From the NCBI GenBank assembly GCA_905221605.1, contig CAJNDS010002728.1, positions 1 through 64,000 of the forward strand: a stretch of 64,000 nucleotides of DNA, read 5' to 3'. The notes beneath the pieces were generated by a model. It searched no databases. It was not told where the DNA came from and saw only the letters and a program-made list of their open reading frames with translations. Source of the DNA: Symbiodinium natans. Lineage: Eukaryota; Sar; Dinophyceae; Suessiales; Symbiodiniaceae. Shown here piece by piece: positions 22,998 to 34,540 of the stretch (positions are counted from its first letter, which is position 1; the number at the start of each line of letters is the position of its first letter). The translations under genes were made by a program, and so were the position numbers.

Positions 22998-23263
22998 TCA
23001 AAGAAAAGCTGCTTCGGGAGGTAGGAAGCTGCACCCTGCAGCTTCGCAAGCTTGCAGCATGTGTTCGAACTCTGACCCTAAACCCTCAAACCCTAAAACT
23101 CTAAAACCCTAAAACCCTAAAACCTAAACCCTAGAAAGGTGTTCGGGTGTAGGGTCGAGGTTTTTGCACCTCCATCAAACAACTCCCCAGCTCTCTAGCG
23201 CCCGCGCCTCGGTGTTGCCCTGCCGGAGTCTGCCTTGGATGTACCTGGAGACTTGGGGCTCTT

Positions 23264-23369
23264 TGCGTAAGAACCCCCAAACAATTAAAGATGAAAATCC
23301 CGAAATTACCGTTATGAGGAGGATTATTTTCTAATTATTTGGGGGTTTTCTTAAGCAATTAGTAGTGGA
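23264..23369. mobile_element. Inverted-repeat element, family H, copy 2
   Basis: GCGTAAGAACCCCCAAACAATTA at the left and TAATTATTTGGGGGTTTTCTTAAGC at the right, followed by AATTAGTAGTGG as in the other family members. Confidence 0.6.
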
Positions 23370-23379
23370 GTTGGCAGAG

Positions 23380-24430
23380 CGTTCCCTCAAAAGGGTTTTC
23401 GGGGTGGTAGGGTTGGAGCTTAGGGCCCAAGGGTTTAGTGTGTTGAACTTAGGTTGAACCTCCCCAAGCTCGAAGAGAACTCCACCCCCTAAGCCCTAAA
23501 CCCTTCTGCCGGAGCACCAGCGATTGTCGGGCGGCGTGGTTCGGGGCGTCGTGACGCGCAGCTGGAGGTTGCTGGAGCGGTAGAGGCCTTGCCGAGTGCA
23601 GAGTAAGCCATCCGAGCCCGGAATCATAAACCCGAAGCCCTGAACCCTAGACTGTTTCACCCTGAACCCTATAATTATCCCGTTTTCGGGTTTCAGGTGG
23701 ACCCCAGGCAGGATCAGCGAAACTTCCAAAAGCAGTGGGAGTCTCAGGGCCACCCTATGCCCTCAACCCCCAAACCCTAACCCCGCAAGCCGCCAAATCC
23801 CTTAAACCCCTACATCCCCAACACCCCTATAAACCTAAACCCCTAAACCCACCTACACCCCTAAACCCCTAAACCTACCTCAAGCCCGAGGTGCCTTGAT
23901 CGTCCAGAAGCAGTGTGGCGCTGTTCAAGCGGCCGGTGCATTGCGTGAAGACCTCAAACTGACCCATGCTCCAACTCTTAGGGTAGGCACATGGTCCCTG
24001 AGTATGGGCCCTTAAAAGGGGACCCCTTATATACCCACAAATTCAGGGCCCATGCATCAGAACCCATAAGAGAGGTGCTAGGGACCACATTAAGGGCCCA
24101 TGAAACTGCCCTAGGACAAACCCTGGTCGGCGGGCGTTCGGGGTGTAAGGTTTGGAGGGTTCAGGTGTTGGGCTTGAAAGGGCTTAGTTTAGGCTTTGGT
24201 TTGGGGCTTTCCGGGGTTTACGGCCTTCAGGGGTTTGCAGGGCTTCAGGCTTCAACAGCTTAGGGGAACCACACAGCCCTGAGGGCCCCCAAAACCCAAC
24301 TAAGGAATGCACCGAGGGTTTAGGGTTTGGGCTTAAGGGAAATTTCCGTTTGGAAGCTGCATCAGGATTCCTAAGATATCCAATTTGGGGAATTTGGCGG
24401 AAACTTGGGGTTCCATTTGGCATCCTCCAG
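23380..24430. other. Telomere-repeat mosaic, no gene seen
   Basis: CCCTAAA/CCCCTAAA runs at 23490-23510 and 23765-23890, with TTTAGGG at 24315. A loose inverted structure lies at about 23990-24115 (GGTCCCTGAGTATGGGCCCTT against AAGGGCCCATGAA). Confidence 0.5.
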
Positions 24431-24439
24431 TCTCCTCAA

Positions 24440-24496
24440 GAAGAGGCTCTCTCTTTCTCTCTCTCTCTCTCTCTCTGTCTGTCTCTCTTTCTCTCG
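24440..24496 (+). repeat. (CT)n microsatellite
   Basis: CTCTCTCT tract with GTCTGTCT interruption. Confidence 0.9.
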
Positions 24497-24499
24497 CTT

Positions 24500-26320
24500 G
24501 TGGTCATCGCATGGGAAGATGGTAAGAGCTGGACATGGGAAAAGCACAGTGGCCAGCAAATATGTGGGGGAGGAGAACTCTATCAAATATGGCGAAACGC
24601 ATTTGTTCCACATGCTTAGTAGACATGTGGCCTTACCTCTGAGCAAAGTGTTTCAAGGAGCCTGGTCGCCACCGAGGTCTGAGTATAGCAGGACTTCCCA
24701 TTCCGAGCTTTGGGACTCTACGGGTTCTTGCGATTAAGGCTTTGAGGTTTGGGGTCTTAAGGCTTTAGGGGTTTAGGGTCGCCTGAGACCCTTGCCGGCA
24801 GCCCTGCAACGGTGCCATTGAGCGCCAGGAGTGCGAAGCATTGGTACCTCATCCGATCTTCGATCCCTAAACTAGCGTCCCTTTTGTTGAGCACCTATTG
24901 TAGCATGGGCTCCTACATTCAATGTAGGGTACCCTACATTCAGTTTAGGGTACCCGAAAACAGGACCTTATACCAACTTACCCTTGATTCACTCTAAGTC
25001 CTAAGCCCTAAACCCTGAACCCCAACCAACAGCTCTGGCAGCGCTTGGGTCCAGGCGGGAACTCGTAGCCAAAGGGTGCCGTAACCATGAGCACCTGGAC
25101 TCGGAGGCGAAGTCGCGCTCGAACCCTCGAAAATTGCAGCTTCGGGCTGGGGGCGTAAGATTGAGGCTTTCGGGCTTAGGGTAGGATGAAGTTGACTGTT
25201 CTTGGCTTCTTGGAGCCCTGCTAAGAAATGTGTAAAATGCATAACGGTGAACAGCTTTGGGGCTTCAGAGGTTGCATGGGGGTGGTATCTCAGGGTTGCG
25301 AATCGCCCCAAACCCACCTAAGACCGCAACCCCAAGGATTGCTTGGACCCCGTGCCGTGGCCGGCACTGCACCGACAGTCGTGAGGCGAAGTGTCACATC
25401 CTCGTGGTGCGCCCGGTTTTGCTTCAGAAGTCAGAAGTCATAACAAAATCTTTAATAAGCTGCGCATGCTAGTGGTAGGAATTCCTTGCTGGGGCCAACA
25501 GGACTTTGCATTGAAGCCAGCGGACCCAGAGGACCCAGAGGACCCCGGAACCCTCGACCCTGAAGCCCTGAAACACCAAAAGCCGATAACCCAAAAACCT
25601 GAAACTTCCCTACTTGGAAGCTCTTTTGACTTAGTCAGTCTACTTAGTACCTCCTAGAAGCCCTAGTAGAATCCCCCATAACCCACCTTACTAACCCTAC
25701 TGGCTAAGCCAAAGGGCTTCCAAGTAAGCCCTAAACCCTAACCCCTAAACACCTAAACCCTAAACCCTAAAACCCTAAAACCCTAAACTCCAAGCCCTAA
25801 ACCCTAAACCCATCCAGGGCCCAAGCCAGTAGTGCCTGCGGTGGCGCTCGGAGGGCGAACACGTCCCAAATCACCTTCGAAGCCGGAGGATGCAAGCCCT
25901 GAAGCCTAAACCCTGAAGGCTACGGACAGAAACCTAAACCCTAACCCGTAAACCTTGAACCCTATAGACGAGGCCCTGACCCGAAATTTTGGGAAGATGA
26001 GGGGGGCTGAAAGGATTTTTTAAGGAGCGGGCCGTTGTACTTACCTCGTACTCTTGCACTTACTAAGGGCCTGGAGAAGAAACCTAAACTTTAGGGCTCC
26101 TTAGCCAAGTCCTGGCTATCCACTCGGGAGAATGCAAGGCGTGCCTCTGAGACGAGGGCGAAGCCTGCGAACGAGAAGCTGGTTTAGGGTTCAGGGTAGC
26201 GTGTGCACAAGTGTCACGCCCGGTGGAGGAGTGTAGGTCAGCAAGACTCCACTGGCTCCTGGCATCTGAGTCTATCCGATTGCCGATGCCGCAGAGTCAC
26301 ACCAACTGAAGCCACAACTG
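24500..26320. other. Telomere-repeat mosaic, no gene seen
   Basis: CCCTAAA runs near 25005-25020 and 25725-25810. The piece at 24905-24960 contains CTACATTCAATGTAGGGTACCCTACATTCAGTTTAGGGTACCC, a nested palindrome. No coherent gene. Confidence 0.5.
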
Positions 26321-26329
26321 AGACCCTAG

Positions 26330-26402
26330 GAAACCCGAAACCCTAAACCCTAAACTCTAAAACCTAAACCCGAAACCCTAAACCCTACGCCCTAAACCCT
26401 TT
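26330..26402 (-). repeat. Degenerate (CCCTAAA)n tract
   Basis: C-strand units with CCCGAAA and CCCTACG variants. Confidence 0.9.
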
Positions 26403-26406
26403 TCTG

Positions 26407-26484
26407 GCCTACGAGCAACGCATCATTGGAGCCGACGACGGCGCCGTCAGTATCAAGGACCTGCTCCAAGAGTCGAAGTTCTGA
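26407..26484 (+). other. Telomere-flanked coding-like island
   Basis: Immediately right of a CCCTAAA tract. The plus-strand frame reads AYEQRIIGADDGAVSIKDLL then QESKF and a stop. A second plus frame stays open up to the TTTAGGG run at 26519. It may be an exon or a gene shred. Confidence 0.3.
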
Positions 26485-26539
26485 CAGTGCCCAAGCTTTG
26501 GGAATTCGAGTCTGCGGCTTAGGGTTTAGGGTTTAGGGT

Positions 26540-27470
26540 TGAGGGTCCGGCTTTCAATTCTGGGACACCCAGCCACCTGTAATACAGGAGCCTGAAGCAC
26601 TACCGAGATCATCCACTCCACTTCAATCCTGTATATAATTCTGCGAATGGGAGCTGCCCCCCCCAAGATCCTCATATCAAGCATATTGAGGCGTCTCGGT
26701 TCCCTGCCTCCTACCTGAATCCTGCCCCCGAACCCAGCATAGAGATCCGCCTCCATGGACCAGTTGGTCTGGCAGAGCCTGTGTCAAAGGGCACATGTGT
26801 CCCATGGGGGTCAGGGTTTCTAGGGTCTATTGGGTTGATTATGTTAATGGGGCTGATAAGGTTTCCAGGGTTTACAGGGTTTATCGGCTTTAGGGTTTAT
26901 AAGGTTCTCAGGTTTTCGGGTTTTCAGGGTTTATCTTCCAGGAGCCGCCCCATGCCATTAAAACCCTCAAATGTACGCTCTACAGACTTCTCACAACTTT
27001 CAAGCATCCCTACACCCTGAAGTGCCTAAAGGGCCCTACAGCGAAGCCCAACCCCCGCACCCCCAAATTCCCAGGCTCTTCTCAACTCTGTAACTGGAGC
27101 TCTTCGTGGGGATCCCACATGCTTATGTTGTCCTAGGACCTAGGAGTAGACCCTAAGCCGCTGGTGCAGTCAGGCTGCTGACAAAGGCCCGCAGCGAAGC
27201 AAAGGCACTGGCTGGGCCTAGGAGTGGAAGGGTGTTCTGCATTATGATTCTGTACAGTCCAAGAATGCAGGTTTTCAGTTCCCCCCCCTCCCCCACACAG
27301 GATTTCGAAGTTCAACCTCACCCCCCGAAACCCTGTAAACTCCCCCAGGCTCAAAAACCCGAAGTAGCCGCGTGAAAACTTGCCCCGAGGGGCGTGGGCG
27401 CCAGAACCTCGACTTCGATGAGGTAGCTTGCCAGCCTCTTCGGAACAGATAACTAGAAATACAGCAAGCA
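26540..27470. other. Spacer with no gene I can support
   Basis: Contains degenerate GGGTTTATAAGG/GGGTTTACAGGG units at 26810-26935. Other frames are short. Confidence 0.4.
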
Positions 27471-27471
27471 T

Positions 27472-27486
27472 CTGCTGCTGCTGCTC

Positions 27487-27560
<74 letters not shown>

Positions 27561-27589
27561 GCTGCTACTACTACTACTACTACTACTAA
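27472..27589. repeat. (CTA)n trinucleotide microsatellite
   Basis: About 38 CTA/CTG triplets; it gives homopolymeric Ser or Val frames on the minus strand that are not genes. The following 220 bp (AATAATCGTAATAAC and similar) keep a triplet texture and look like its decayed continuation. Confidence 0.95.
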
Positions 27590-27819
27590 GAATGATAAGA
27601 AGAATAATCGTAATAACACTAATAATCGTAATAACAAGAGAATATAAAACTTGCAATGAGCATCATATTAATAGGAATAACAGAAACCATGATAATAGCA
27701 ACAACAATGACGATGATACAAATAGTAACGATGAGAGTTCGTTGAGTAGTAGAAACAGCAACAGTCATGATAACAATACCAATGATAGGCATAATCACTC
27801 ATGTCTCAAGTGCTTGGGG

Positions 27820-29598
27820 GGTCTGAGGGTGAGTGTAGGCCCCCCCCTTGAACCCCAAACCCGAAACCCTCCAGTAAACTCTCAACATGGCTTTGAGGGG
27901 AGTTTGGGCCCGGCTCTTATTTAGTGGCTTTGGGAACCCTGAGCCCTGGGAGTAGGATCCAACCTAAACTTGGTTGACCCCTGAAGCCTCTGAACAACAA
28001 GACTGTACGTATCTGTATACTCCTAAGTATGATCCTCTTAGCAAGGGGAAACAACAAATTTCCCCTAAGGGCCTACCTAGTAAAAGCTAGGAGCCTCAAA
28101 GAATCTTGGAGAACCCTTCCCTCACGCCTTGCAGGCTGAAGTCCCGTGGGCAACCGCAGGCTCAACAAAGCTCCCTCCTGAGGGTGCTTTCAGGTGAAGG
28201 TGATCAACTGCTCATGGTTGAGGCAGGCTTGGTGGCTTGGAACCAGGTCCCTACTTTGCCCCTTCCATCCCATCCTCTGAGGAAAAACCTGTGCCTCCGG
28301 AAGTCTACCTTTACGGTTTAGAAATCAGGGTTTAAGCGGGTTTAAGGTTTAAGAAAGTATATGCTACTTCTTCTGAGCCCTCATACTGTTCGTTGCCCAT
28401 GCTGGTGGAGAGAAGGGGACGACTCTTGGACCTGGAGAGAAGGTTAAAACCCTACAGCCTACACCCAAAACCCTAAACCCTAAACCCTAAACCGCATTGA
28501 CAGTCCGACGTCCGCACCTCGACAACCACTGTCGCCAAGCTTGTCGCAGTGCCGTCCGGGCGAGACTCCGCCATCTGAGGGTGATGCTGGTGACTTCGAG
28601 GTTGGCACGAAGTAAAAGATATCTGCGCACGTCAATGGCTATGAATGAATATGTGTATAACAATTTGCTGACACGCGTTTAGATGATATCTACAAAGTTC
28701 GATCTACAAAGTTCGAAAAAAGTAGAAAATGCGAGACCCATCAGGGACTTCATTCTCTTAGTTTCGTCTTCGACTACGTGACCTTCAAACTCATCCGTTT
28801 CTCCTCATTTGTCTCATTCTGTTCTTCTTCAGGGCTCCGGGGACTTGTAGGAATCACCGTTTGTCAAGCTTAAATGAAGGTACTCAGGTGTCACATATAG
28901 GATTATGTAGGGGGAAACTCTCACATTCATTCGAAACCCTAAGCCCACAACCCTGGAACCCCGAACCCTAAAGCTTCAAACAAGGCGGCGACACTCAGCG
29001 ATCCGAGTCGAGGCACGCAAATCTACTGACCCATAAACCCCAAACCCTAACCAAGGTTTTAGCAAGGTCGCTCGGGTTAAGGGTTCAGTTCTTCGCCCTC
29101 TAAAAACCTCTAAGAACCCTCTGAAAACGCTCTAAACATTCTCTAAACATCCTAAAAGACCTCAAGGGTCTCATTACGGCTCTCAGGCCCTGCGGCCCTG
29201 GCTTTGGATGTGCCAGGCAGGAAGTGCCAGTGCCTGAAAGTTGCTCTCGGTAGGGTTTAAGGTTTAGGGTTGAGGGTTTGTGGTTTAGGGTCTAGGGGTG
29301 TATGGGTTTAGGGGTGTATGGGTCTTGTTGAGGGTCTAGGGCAAGGTTGAAGCCTCAGGGTTTGGGTTCAGATAGATACGGTGCCTTGTGGCTCACGGCC
29401 TTTTAGAGCTTGGGGATGTTTAGGTCTTGGCATGGGGGGGGGGGGGATTGTTGAAAGTCACGTCCCTTTAGGTTTTTGGGAGACTCCTTTTCTTGTAACA
29501 GAGCGTCTTGTGAACACGTTCCTATTGCTACCTGCCAGCTGGCACTGACACCTTCCACTAGGAGGCTTTGGGTCATCTGCAGTCAAACGGATACATTA
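27820..29598. other. Mosaic spacer with no gene seen
   Basis: Short CCCTAAA run at 28470-28494 and TTTAGGG-like run at 29255-29340. Direct duplication ATCTACAAAGTTCG at 28688-28716. A poly-G run lies at about 29436. Confidence 0.5.
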
Positions 29599-29702
29599 GG
29601 GTGGCTGTCAACATTATTATCCCTTTTGGGGTCCCCTAAATCTTAGGTGCCGTATTCTAGAAGGGATCCAAAAAGGGGATCATAATTTTGAGACAACCAC
29701 CC
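29599..29702. mobile_element. Single inverted-repeat element (GGGTGGCTGTC ends)
   Basis: GGGTGGCTGTCAACATTATT at the left and AATTTTGAGACAACCACCC at the right, with inner ATCCCTTTTGGGGTCC / GGATCCAAAAAGGGGAT also inverted. About 104 bp, noncoding. Confidence 0.65.
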
Positions 29703-29916
29703 AATGAGCTTAAGATGGAGAGAATGATGGCTCCGAGCCCCTCTAAAACCTTGCGCTGGAGACGGCGGCATCTTGATCACAGGCTCTGTCCACTGAGGTG
29801 GCCGCGCAGCCACGATCCTCAAGACAGACCTTGCATGCCAGGTGATTTAGGGTTTAGGGTTTAGGGCTTAAGGTTTAGGGTGGGAGCGACATCGAGCGTT
29901 GGCTCAAGAGATATTT

Positions 29917-30020
29917 TGGGGTTTACGAAAACAGGGGACCCCGAAATTTACCCGCAAAATAGTAGGATCCTTTTTATAGTAAGGACCCCAACATGGTACC
30001 CCGAAGATCGTAAACCCCCA
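29917..30020. mobile_element. Single inverted-repeat element (TGGGGTTTACGA ends)
   Basis: TGGGGTTTACGAAAAC at the left is matched by GATCGTAAACCCCCA at the right; the inside has GGATCCTTTTTATAGTAAGGACC. Noncoding. Confidence 0.55.
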
Positions 30021-30186
30021 TATGGGCGAGGGAAGAGATAGCGCTGACACCTGCATTCTTGGGGTTTGGATCAACCCTACTGTAGACCCTGGAAAGAAAG
30101 TACATACTTGTCAGCTATAAGTAGCTATAGTAGGAAGAGAGCAGGCACCAGTCCTGCAAAGCCCATCAGTTCTTCACCGAGACTGC

Positions 30187-30243
30187 AAACCCGAAACCCT
30201 AAACCCTAAACCCTAAACCCGAAACCCTAAACCCTAAACCCTA
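30187..30243 (-). repeat. (CCCTAAA)n tract
   Basis: Eight C-strand units, two CCCGAAA. Confidence 0.95.
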
Positions 30244-30513
30244 CTCAAACCCAATCTGAATCCTACACCGCCTGAAGTCTGAGCCACCCCGCTGTGCCGG
30301 CATTGCTGAGCTCAGCGCCCACCTTGTCAGCACAGCTCGAACTCAGCCCTAAACCCCAAACCTTCTAGGGTTCCAGATTCGGGGGTCCTGAGAGGGTTTT
30401 AGGGGGCGCTTCTGGTGGTGTCGTTGTATACCCGAGTGAAGCGACACACTTGAAATCGCAAACCGGGAGCCTGCTACGATTTCAAGGGCTGCACTTCCTC
30501 AAAGTCTACTAAA

Positions 30514-30559
30514 TAGGGTTTAGGGTTTAGGGTTTAGGGTTTAGGGTTTAGGGTTTAGA
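30514..30559 (+). repeat. (TTTAGGG)n tract
   Basis: Six perfect G-strand units. Confidence 0.95.
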
Positions 30560-31690
30560 GGAATCCGAATGTGATTGTTGAAGTTCTGGTAGGGTTCCGA
30601 ATCATGGATTAGAAGATTGCGCCTGAATGGCCTCAAGACCCTCATGGCTGCTTCCCGAATTGCAGCCTATGACCCCTAAGCCCTATAAACCCTAAACCCT
30701 AAACCCCATAAACTTCCATGAGCCCAAAACCCTAAACCCTACAAAAAATATACACCCGAAGCCCTAAACCCTTTAAGCCCATTAACCTTTAAACGTAGGT
30801 CCTGAGCCCGACAGCGGTTAACCAAGACCTCGTCTCTGCCAAGCCGCCGTGCACTCAGTTTGGCAGTTTCTCCCAAGCCTTTGCTCATGCGCTGGTCCAA
30901 GATATACCCTAAACCAACTACACCAAACACTAGACCTTAAACCGACAACCCCAAAACCAAAACCCTGCCACCCTTAGTCAAAAACTTTCGGACGCTGCTT
31001 TGGGTTCTTTGTTTTTTTGGGCCGTAGGGTGCTCGTTGCTGCTGCCCCTGGAACCCTGGCCTGAAAACATCGGACTTCTTCGGATGTGGGGTGTAGGGTT
31101 AGGGTTTAGGGTTTAGGGTTTAGGGTTTATGGCGGTAGTTGAAATTCTCATGGCATGTCCCTACCTGCAAGGCTGCATGATGACTAGACGTTTCAGGGCA
31201 TGTTGGAGCGTCTCACACCCCAAACAGTGAGAGACCATGTGAGCTCAAAGTCCTGTAAAGCAACGACAGTTACGCACCTTGTGAACCCCGAAGCCAAAAA
31301 GATACTCATCACGGTTTCGAGGGCAGCGAGTGAGGGCACGCTTGCGCCAAGGCGAGAGCGCTATTGTTGTCCAAAAACGAGCAAGCTTCAAGAACAACGC
31401 ATGGGCCGGGCCGCGCGCGCTGCCTGTGCGTGCTGCGCAGAGCACTTGATCTAGCCCTGTTACCTTGGACGTTGGAACCCTTGGCGTCGACAGACTGTTT
31501 GGGGACTAAGCCTGACGACCAAGCCCACGTAGTCTACCCAAACATGTTCTAGAGAGTTTTCTTTAGAGGCACTGCCAATACAGCATCAACCGACCATGCA
31601 ATCCGAGAGGGAAGAATGGAGCAATTATTCCGACCCCCAAATTAAGCGACCACAGGGCTAGCTAGTTCTGGTGCGGATTTTCCGCCCTCT
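30560..31690. other. Mosaic spacer with no gene I can support
   Basis: CCCTAAA units at 30675-30780 and a TTTAGGG run at 31096-31128. Frames at 31200-31450 are open on both strands and not convincing. Confidence 0.4.
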
Positions 31691-31699
31691 CAAGGACTT

Positions 31700-31813
31700 C
31701 TTGGTAGCCCAGTAAACAATCTTACAGATTAAGGGCGCCACTTTTTTGGTTGGTTGCTTTACAAGGGAGCCTTGAACCAAAAATCGGGTCAAGGGTTCCA
31801 CTGGGCTACCAAG
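31700..31813. mobile_element. Inverted-repeat MITE, family B, copy 3
   Basis: CTTGGTAGCCCAGTAAACAA to GGTTCCACTGGGCTACCAAG, flanked by a perfect 4-bp duplication ACTT. Confidence 0.9.
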
Positions 31814-31919
31814 ACTTATAGGGCCCAGAGGCCAGAAGCAACAGCAGCATGTTTTCCGGTCGAGCGGCGATTTCCGAAGGTCGCCTCGACTGCAAACCTT
31901 AGTGGACTGGGCCACCACA

Positions 31920-32550
31920 CAATCTAGGGACTTTAGGGTTTAGAGACTTTGGGGTTTAGGGTTGAGGGACTTTAGGGTTTCGGGGTGTACCCTTTTGAGC
32001 CCTTTCGTACCCTTTCGATTCGATTGTCTTGTCCCACGCTGGTGTAGCAAAAGGAGCTTTGACTCACAACGGAGTCTACATGTTAGCGTTGAATTGAGCC
32101 TTACAAGGGGTCTATGGTCAGTATACCCCCCCCCCCCCCCCAAACCCTAAACAATAAGCCCTCCCCTCAACCCTAGACCCTAAACTAACGGGCATTCAGT
32201 AGTTTCAGGGTTTACTTGTGTATAGCATTGAAGCCTTTTGTCCAGCAATTCTCCAGAGCACCTCAGGGCCTCCGGTGCTTAGTAACCCTAAAACTTAAAT
32301 CCTAGATGTCTTGCAGCCCTATGACCTTACACCCTAAACCCTAAACCTTAAGTCCTAAGCCCAAATATAGAGGCTCAGCAGAGGATCTCTTTCATTTATA
32401 AGGAAGCTTTGGCCGTCTGAGGCCCCTGCTGGCCGCTGGTGTCCTGCTTGTACCTTCCAACGAGGCTCACAGGACTCCACCCTCCCCCTGCCCCAAACGT
32501 GCACTCTTGTAGGTTACCGTCATTGCAATTTTCGGCGGGGCCTCATAGTA
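31920..32550. other. Mosaic spacer with no gene seen
   Basis: TTTAGGG-like units at 31930-31985, a run of C at 32126-32140 and CCCTAAA units at 32330-32350. Confidence 0.5.
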
Positions 32551-32611
32551 GCCACCCTAAACCCTAAACCCTAAACCCTACACCCCAAACTCTAGACCCT
32601 AAACCCGGGTT

Positions 32612-32728
32612 CTTCTCAGATGAAGCTCCGCACTTGAGGTGGCGCACGCGTTGCGCAAGACCACGTCGGAGACCGAGACGTGGGCGGGGATGAAGAAACC
32701 CGAAACGTCGTAGACGCTGTCCTCGAAG
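32612..32728 (-). other. Telomere-flanked coding-like island
   Basis: Bounded by CCCTAAA units on the left and TTTAGGG units on the right. On the minus strand it reads FEDSVYDVSGFFIPAHVSVS then DVVLRNACATSSAELHLRR without a stop. A CCCTAAACCCTTCGAG acceptor-like end precedes GAC, and CCCGG/GTTTAGGG follows. Best example of the exon-between-heptamers pattern. Confidence 0.45.
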
Positions 32729-32773
32729 GGTTTAGGGTTTTAGGGTTTAGGGTTTGGGGTTTAGGGTTTAGGA
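32729..32773 (+). repeat. (TTTAGGG)n tract
   Basis: Six G-strand units with small variants. Confidence 0.9.
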
Positions 32774-33039
32774 TGCAAGAGAGAGGCGCCCCGAAGCGAG
32801 AACCAGCTCGATCCCCTTTTACTTCACCAAGAGGACTCTAAGGGAGCCCTGAGACCTTTTCCCCCCGAAGGAAGCCAAGGCAACCCCTGGTTGAGGGAAT
32901 GTGGGCTGTCCTGCACCATCGAGCCGTTGTAGCTGACGATCTGGGCCGGATAAGCTGAACGGAACATCACTAGAGTTTGCGGTTCCTTCTTTCCTCCCGA
33001 GCCCCCTCCGCGCCTAGACCCAAAAACTCTCGCGGAGCT

Positions 33040-33210
33040 GGCGCACCCTAACCCACGTCAGAGTCACCGTAATTTAGGGGCCTTAATAATTAGAACAGGT
33101 TTTTTGTTTTTGTTTGGGGGGGAGGAGGAGGTTATTCTCGGTCTCGGATATTTATATAGGGACCCTAAGGGAATATTATTAGCACTTCTTCCGACCCCTA
33201 TATTAAGCCC
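33040..33210. other. Possible degenerate inverted-repeat element
   Basis: ACCGTAATTTAGGGGCCTTAATAATTAG at the left and ATTATTAGCACTTCTTCCGACCCCTATATTAAG at the right. The right-end motif recurs at 31632-31650 (ATTATTCCGACCCCCAAATTAAG) and at 56695-56720. Family assignment uncertain. Confidence 0.35.
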
Positions 33211-33423
33211 TCATACAGGCGACTCCTTCAAGCTTGCCGATGCCGGCGCTGTGTTGAACACCGTGATCATCCACGGACTGCCCCGAAATCTGGTGTTGCG
33301 CATGGTGCAAAGCACCTGGTGCGCGACCCATGCGTATACCAGGCATCTGTTTAAGAGCTTAAGCAAGGCTTCTGTCAAGGCCCCATAGCGTTTGCAAAAC
33401 TCGCAAGGGCGGGAGACCGACAT
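33211..33423 (-). CDS. Possible exon, unknown
   Basis: The minus-strand frame reads CEFCKRYGALTEALLKLLNR then CLVYAWVAHQVLCTMRNTRF. Hydrophobic and Cys-rich. The plus frame is also open; weak support. Confidence 0.25.
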   Translation of the reverse strand: MSVSRPCEFCKRYGALTEALLKLLNRCLVYAWVAHQVLCTMRNTRFRGSPWMITVFNTAPASASLKESPV

Positions 33424-33862
33424 GTACTACAAAGCCATCCCTACTTCTGAGGGCGGCGCGAGGACAATTCAACACAAGAAGAACGTTTCGGTCTTGAGGG
33501 TGAGAGATGCGGTTCTAAGGAACATGCATGATAGCTGCCAGAAACAAGGAAACCTTACTATCCACTATAGAAAACAGTATACTGAGACATTACTAAACCC
33601 TTATAAGCCCTAAATCAGCCTAAATCCTAACACAGAGCTCTAGATCAAAGGAGGGTGGGTGCTCAGGGACTGGAGGCAAAGCTCGCTCCGAGTGCTGCGC
33701 ATCGAAGAGGGTTGCCCCACCTGCCAGCCCCGAAGGGCGAAGTGAGATGATGCTTCAAGTATTGGGAGCTTTTGGATGCATTCCTCTCGCTTATGCCCCT
33801 GCTTGTGCGACTAAGCCTGAACAGCCAGTAGGAACAGGGTCCTTTAAACTATCCCAAGAACA

Positions 33863-33954
33863 TTTGGGGATGCTCCCCCTTATACTAACAATCCCCCTGC
33901 AAAACCCCCCCCCTCCCTATTGAGGACTGTTAGTATAAGGGCAACATCCCAAAG
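33863..33954. mobile_element. Inverted-repeat element, family D, copy 1
   Basis: TTTGGGGATGCTCCCCCTTA then TACTAACA at the left; TGTTAGTATAAGGGCAACAT then CCCAAAG at the right. A C-rich centre (33901-33913). Confidence 0.7.
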
Positions 33955-34392
33955 AATATTCGAGGTTCAGACACAGGAGCCCCGAACGCCGCCCTCGTGG
34001 GCCCATGTACGCAAGGCGGACCTGCACCCAGCAAGACAATAACGAAGATCTGAGCTTCGAGCCCTTAAAGCCCAAGAAAAGTGTAAAAAAAAACCACAAA
34101 GGCCCTATAAACACCCCGTGAAAGAAGAACAACACCGTAAGAACCCTACAAGAACCCTTTTTCGACCCTGTCGGAAACCGTAAGCCAGCGGAGATCTGAA
34201 CTTTGAACCCTGAGCCTTAGAAACCCTAAGAATTCTACAAAACCCTATAGCAACCCTAAAGAACCTTATAAAAACCTCATAACAACCCTATAAGAACCCC
34301 ATTAACGCCTTATCACAACCCCATAGAACCCTTCAAAAGCCTTATAGCAACCCTATAAGTACTGCATTGAAAAAACGCTCTAAGGAACCCTA

Positions 34393-34540
34393 TTTGGAGG
34401 TTCATGGTACTTATGAAGCAATTATAGCTGTACTCCACTTACGAGCCCCTTAAGTGCCCGGCTACAATTGGGTGATAAGTACAGCTACCCTAAACCCTAA
34501 ACCCCATTATTGGGTTAATAAGTACCATGAACTTCCAAGA
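34393..34540. mobile_element. Inverted-repeat MITE, family A, copy 4, with internal heptamers
   Basis: TTTGGAGGTTCATGGTACTT to AGTACCATGAACTTCCAAG. Inside the right half, after AAGTACAGCTA, sits CCCTAAACCCTAAACCCC (34488-34505), which is absent from most copies. Confidence 0.85.

Noticed and set aside
27275-27656. Poly-Val and poly-Ser ORFs
   Set aside because: They are translation of the (CTA)n microsatellite.
29900-29912. Second spliced-leader relic (TTGGCTCAAG)
   Set aside because: Only the last ten bases match and the preceding bases do not; too short to support.
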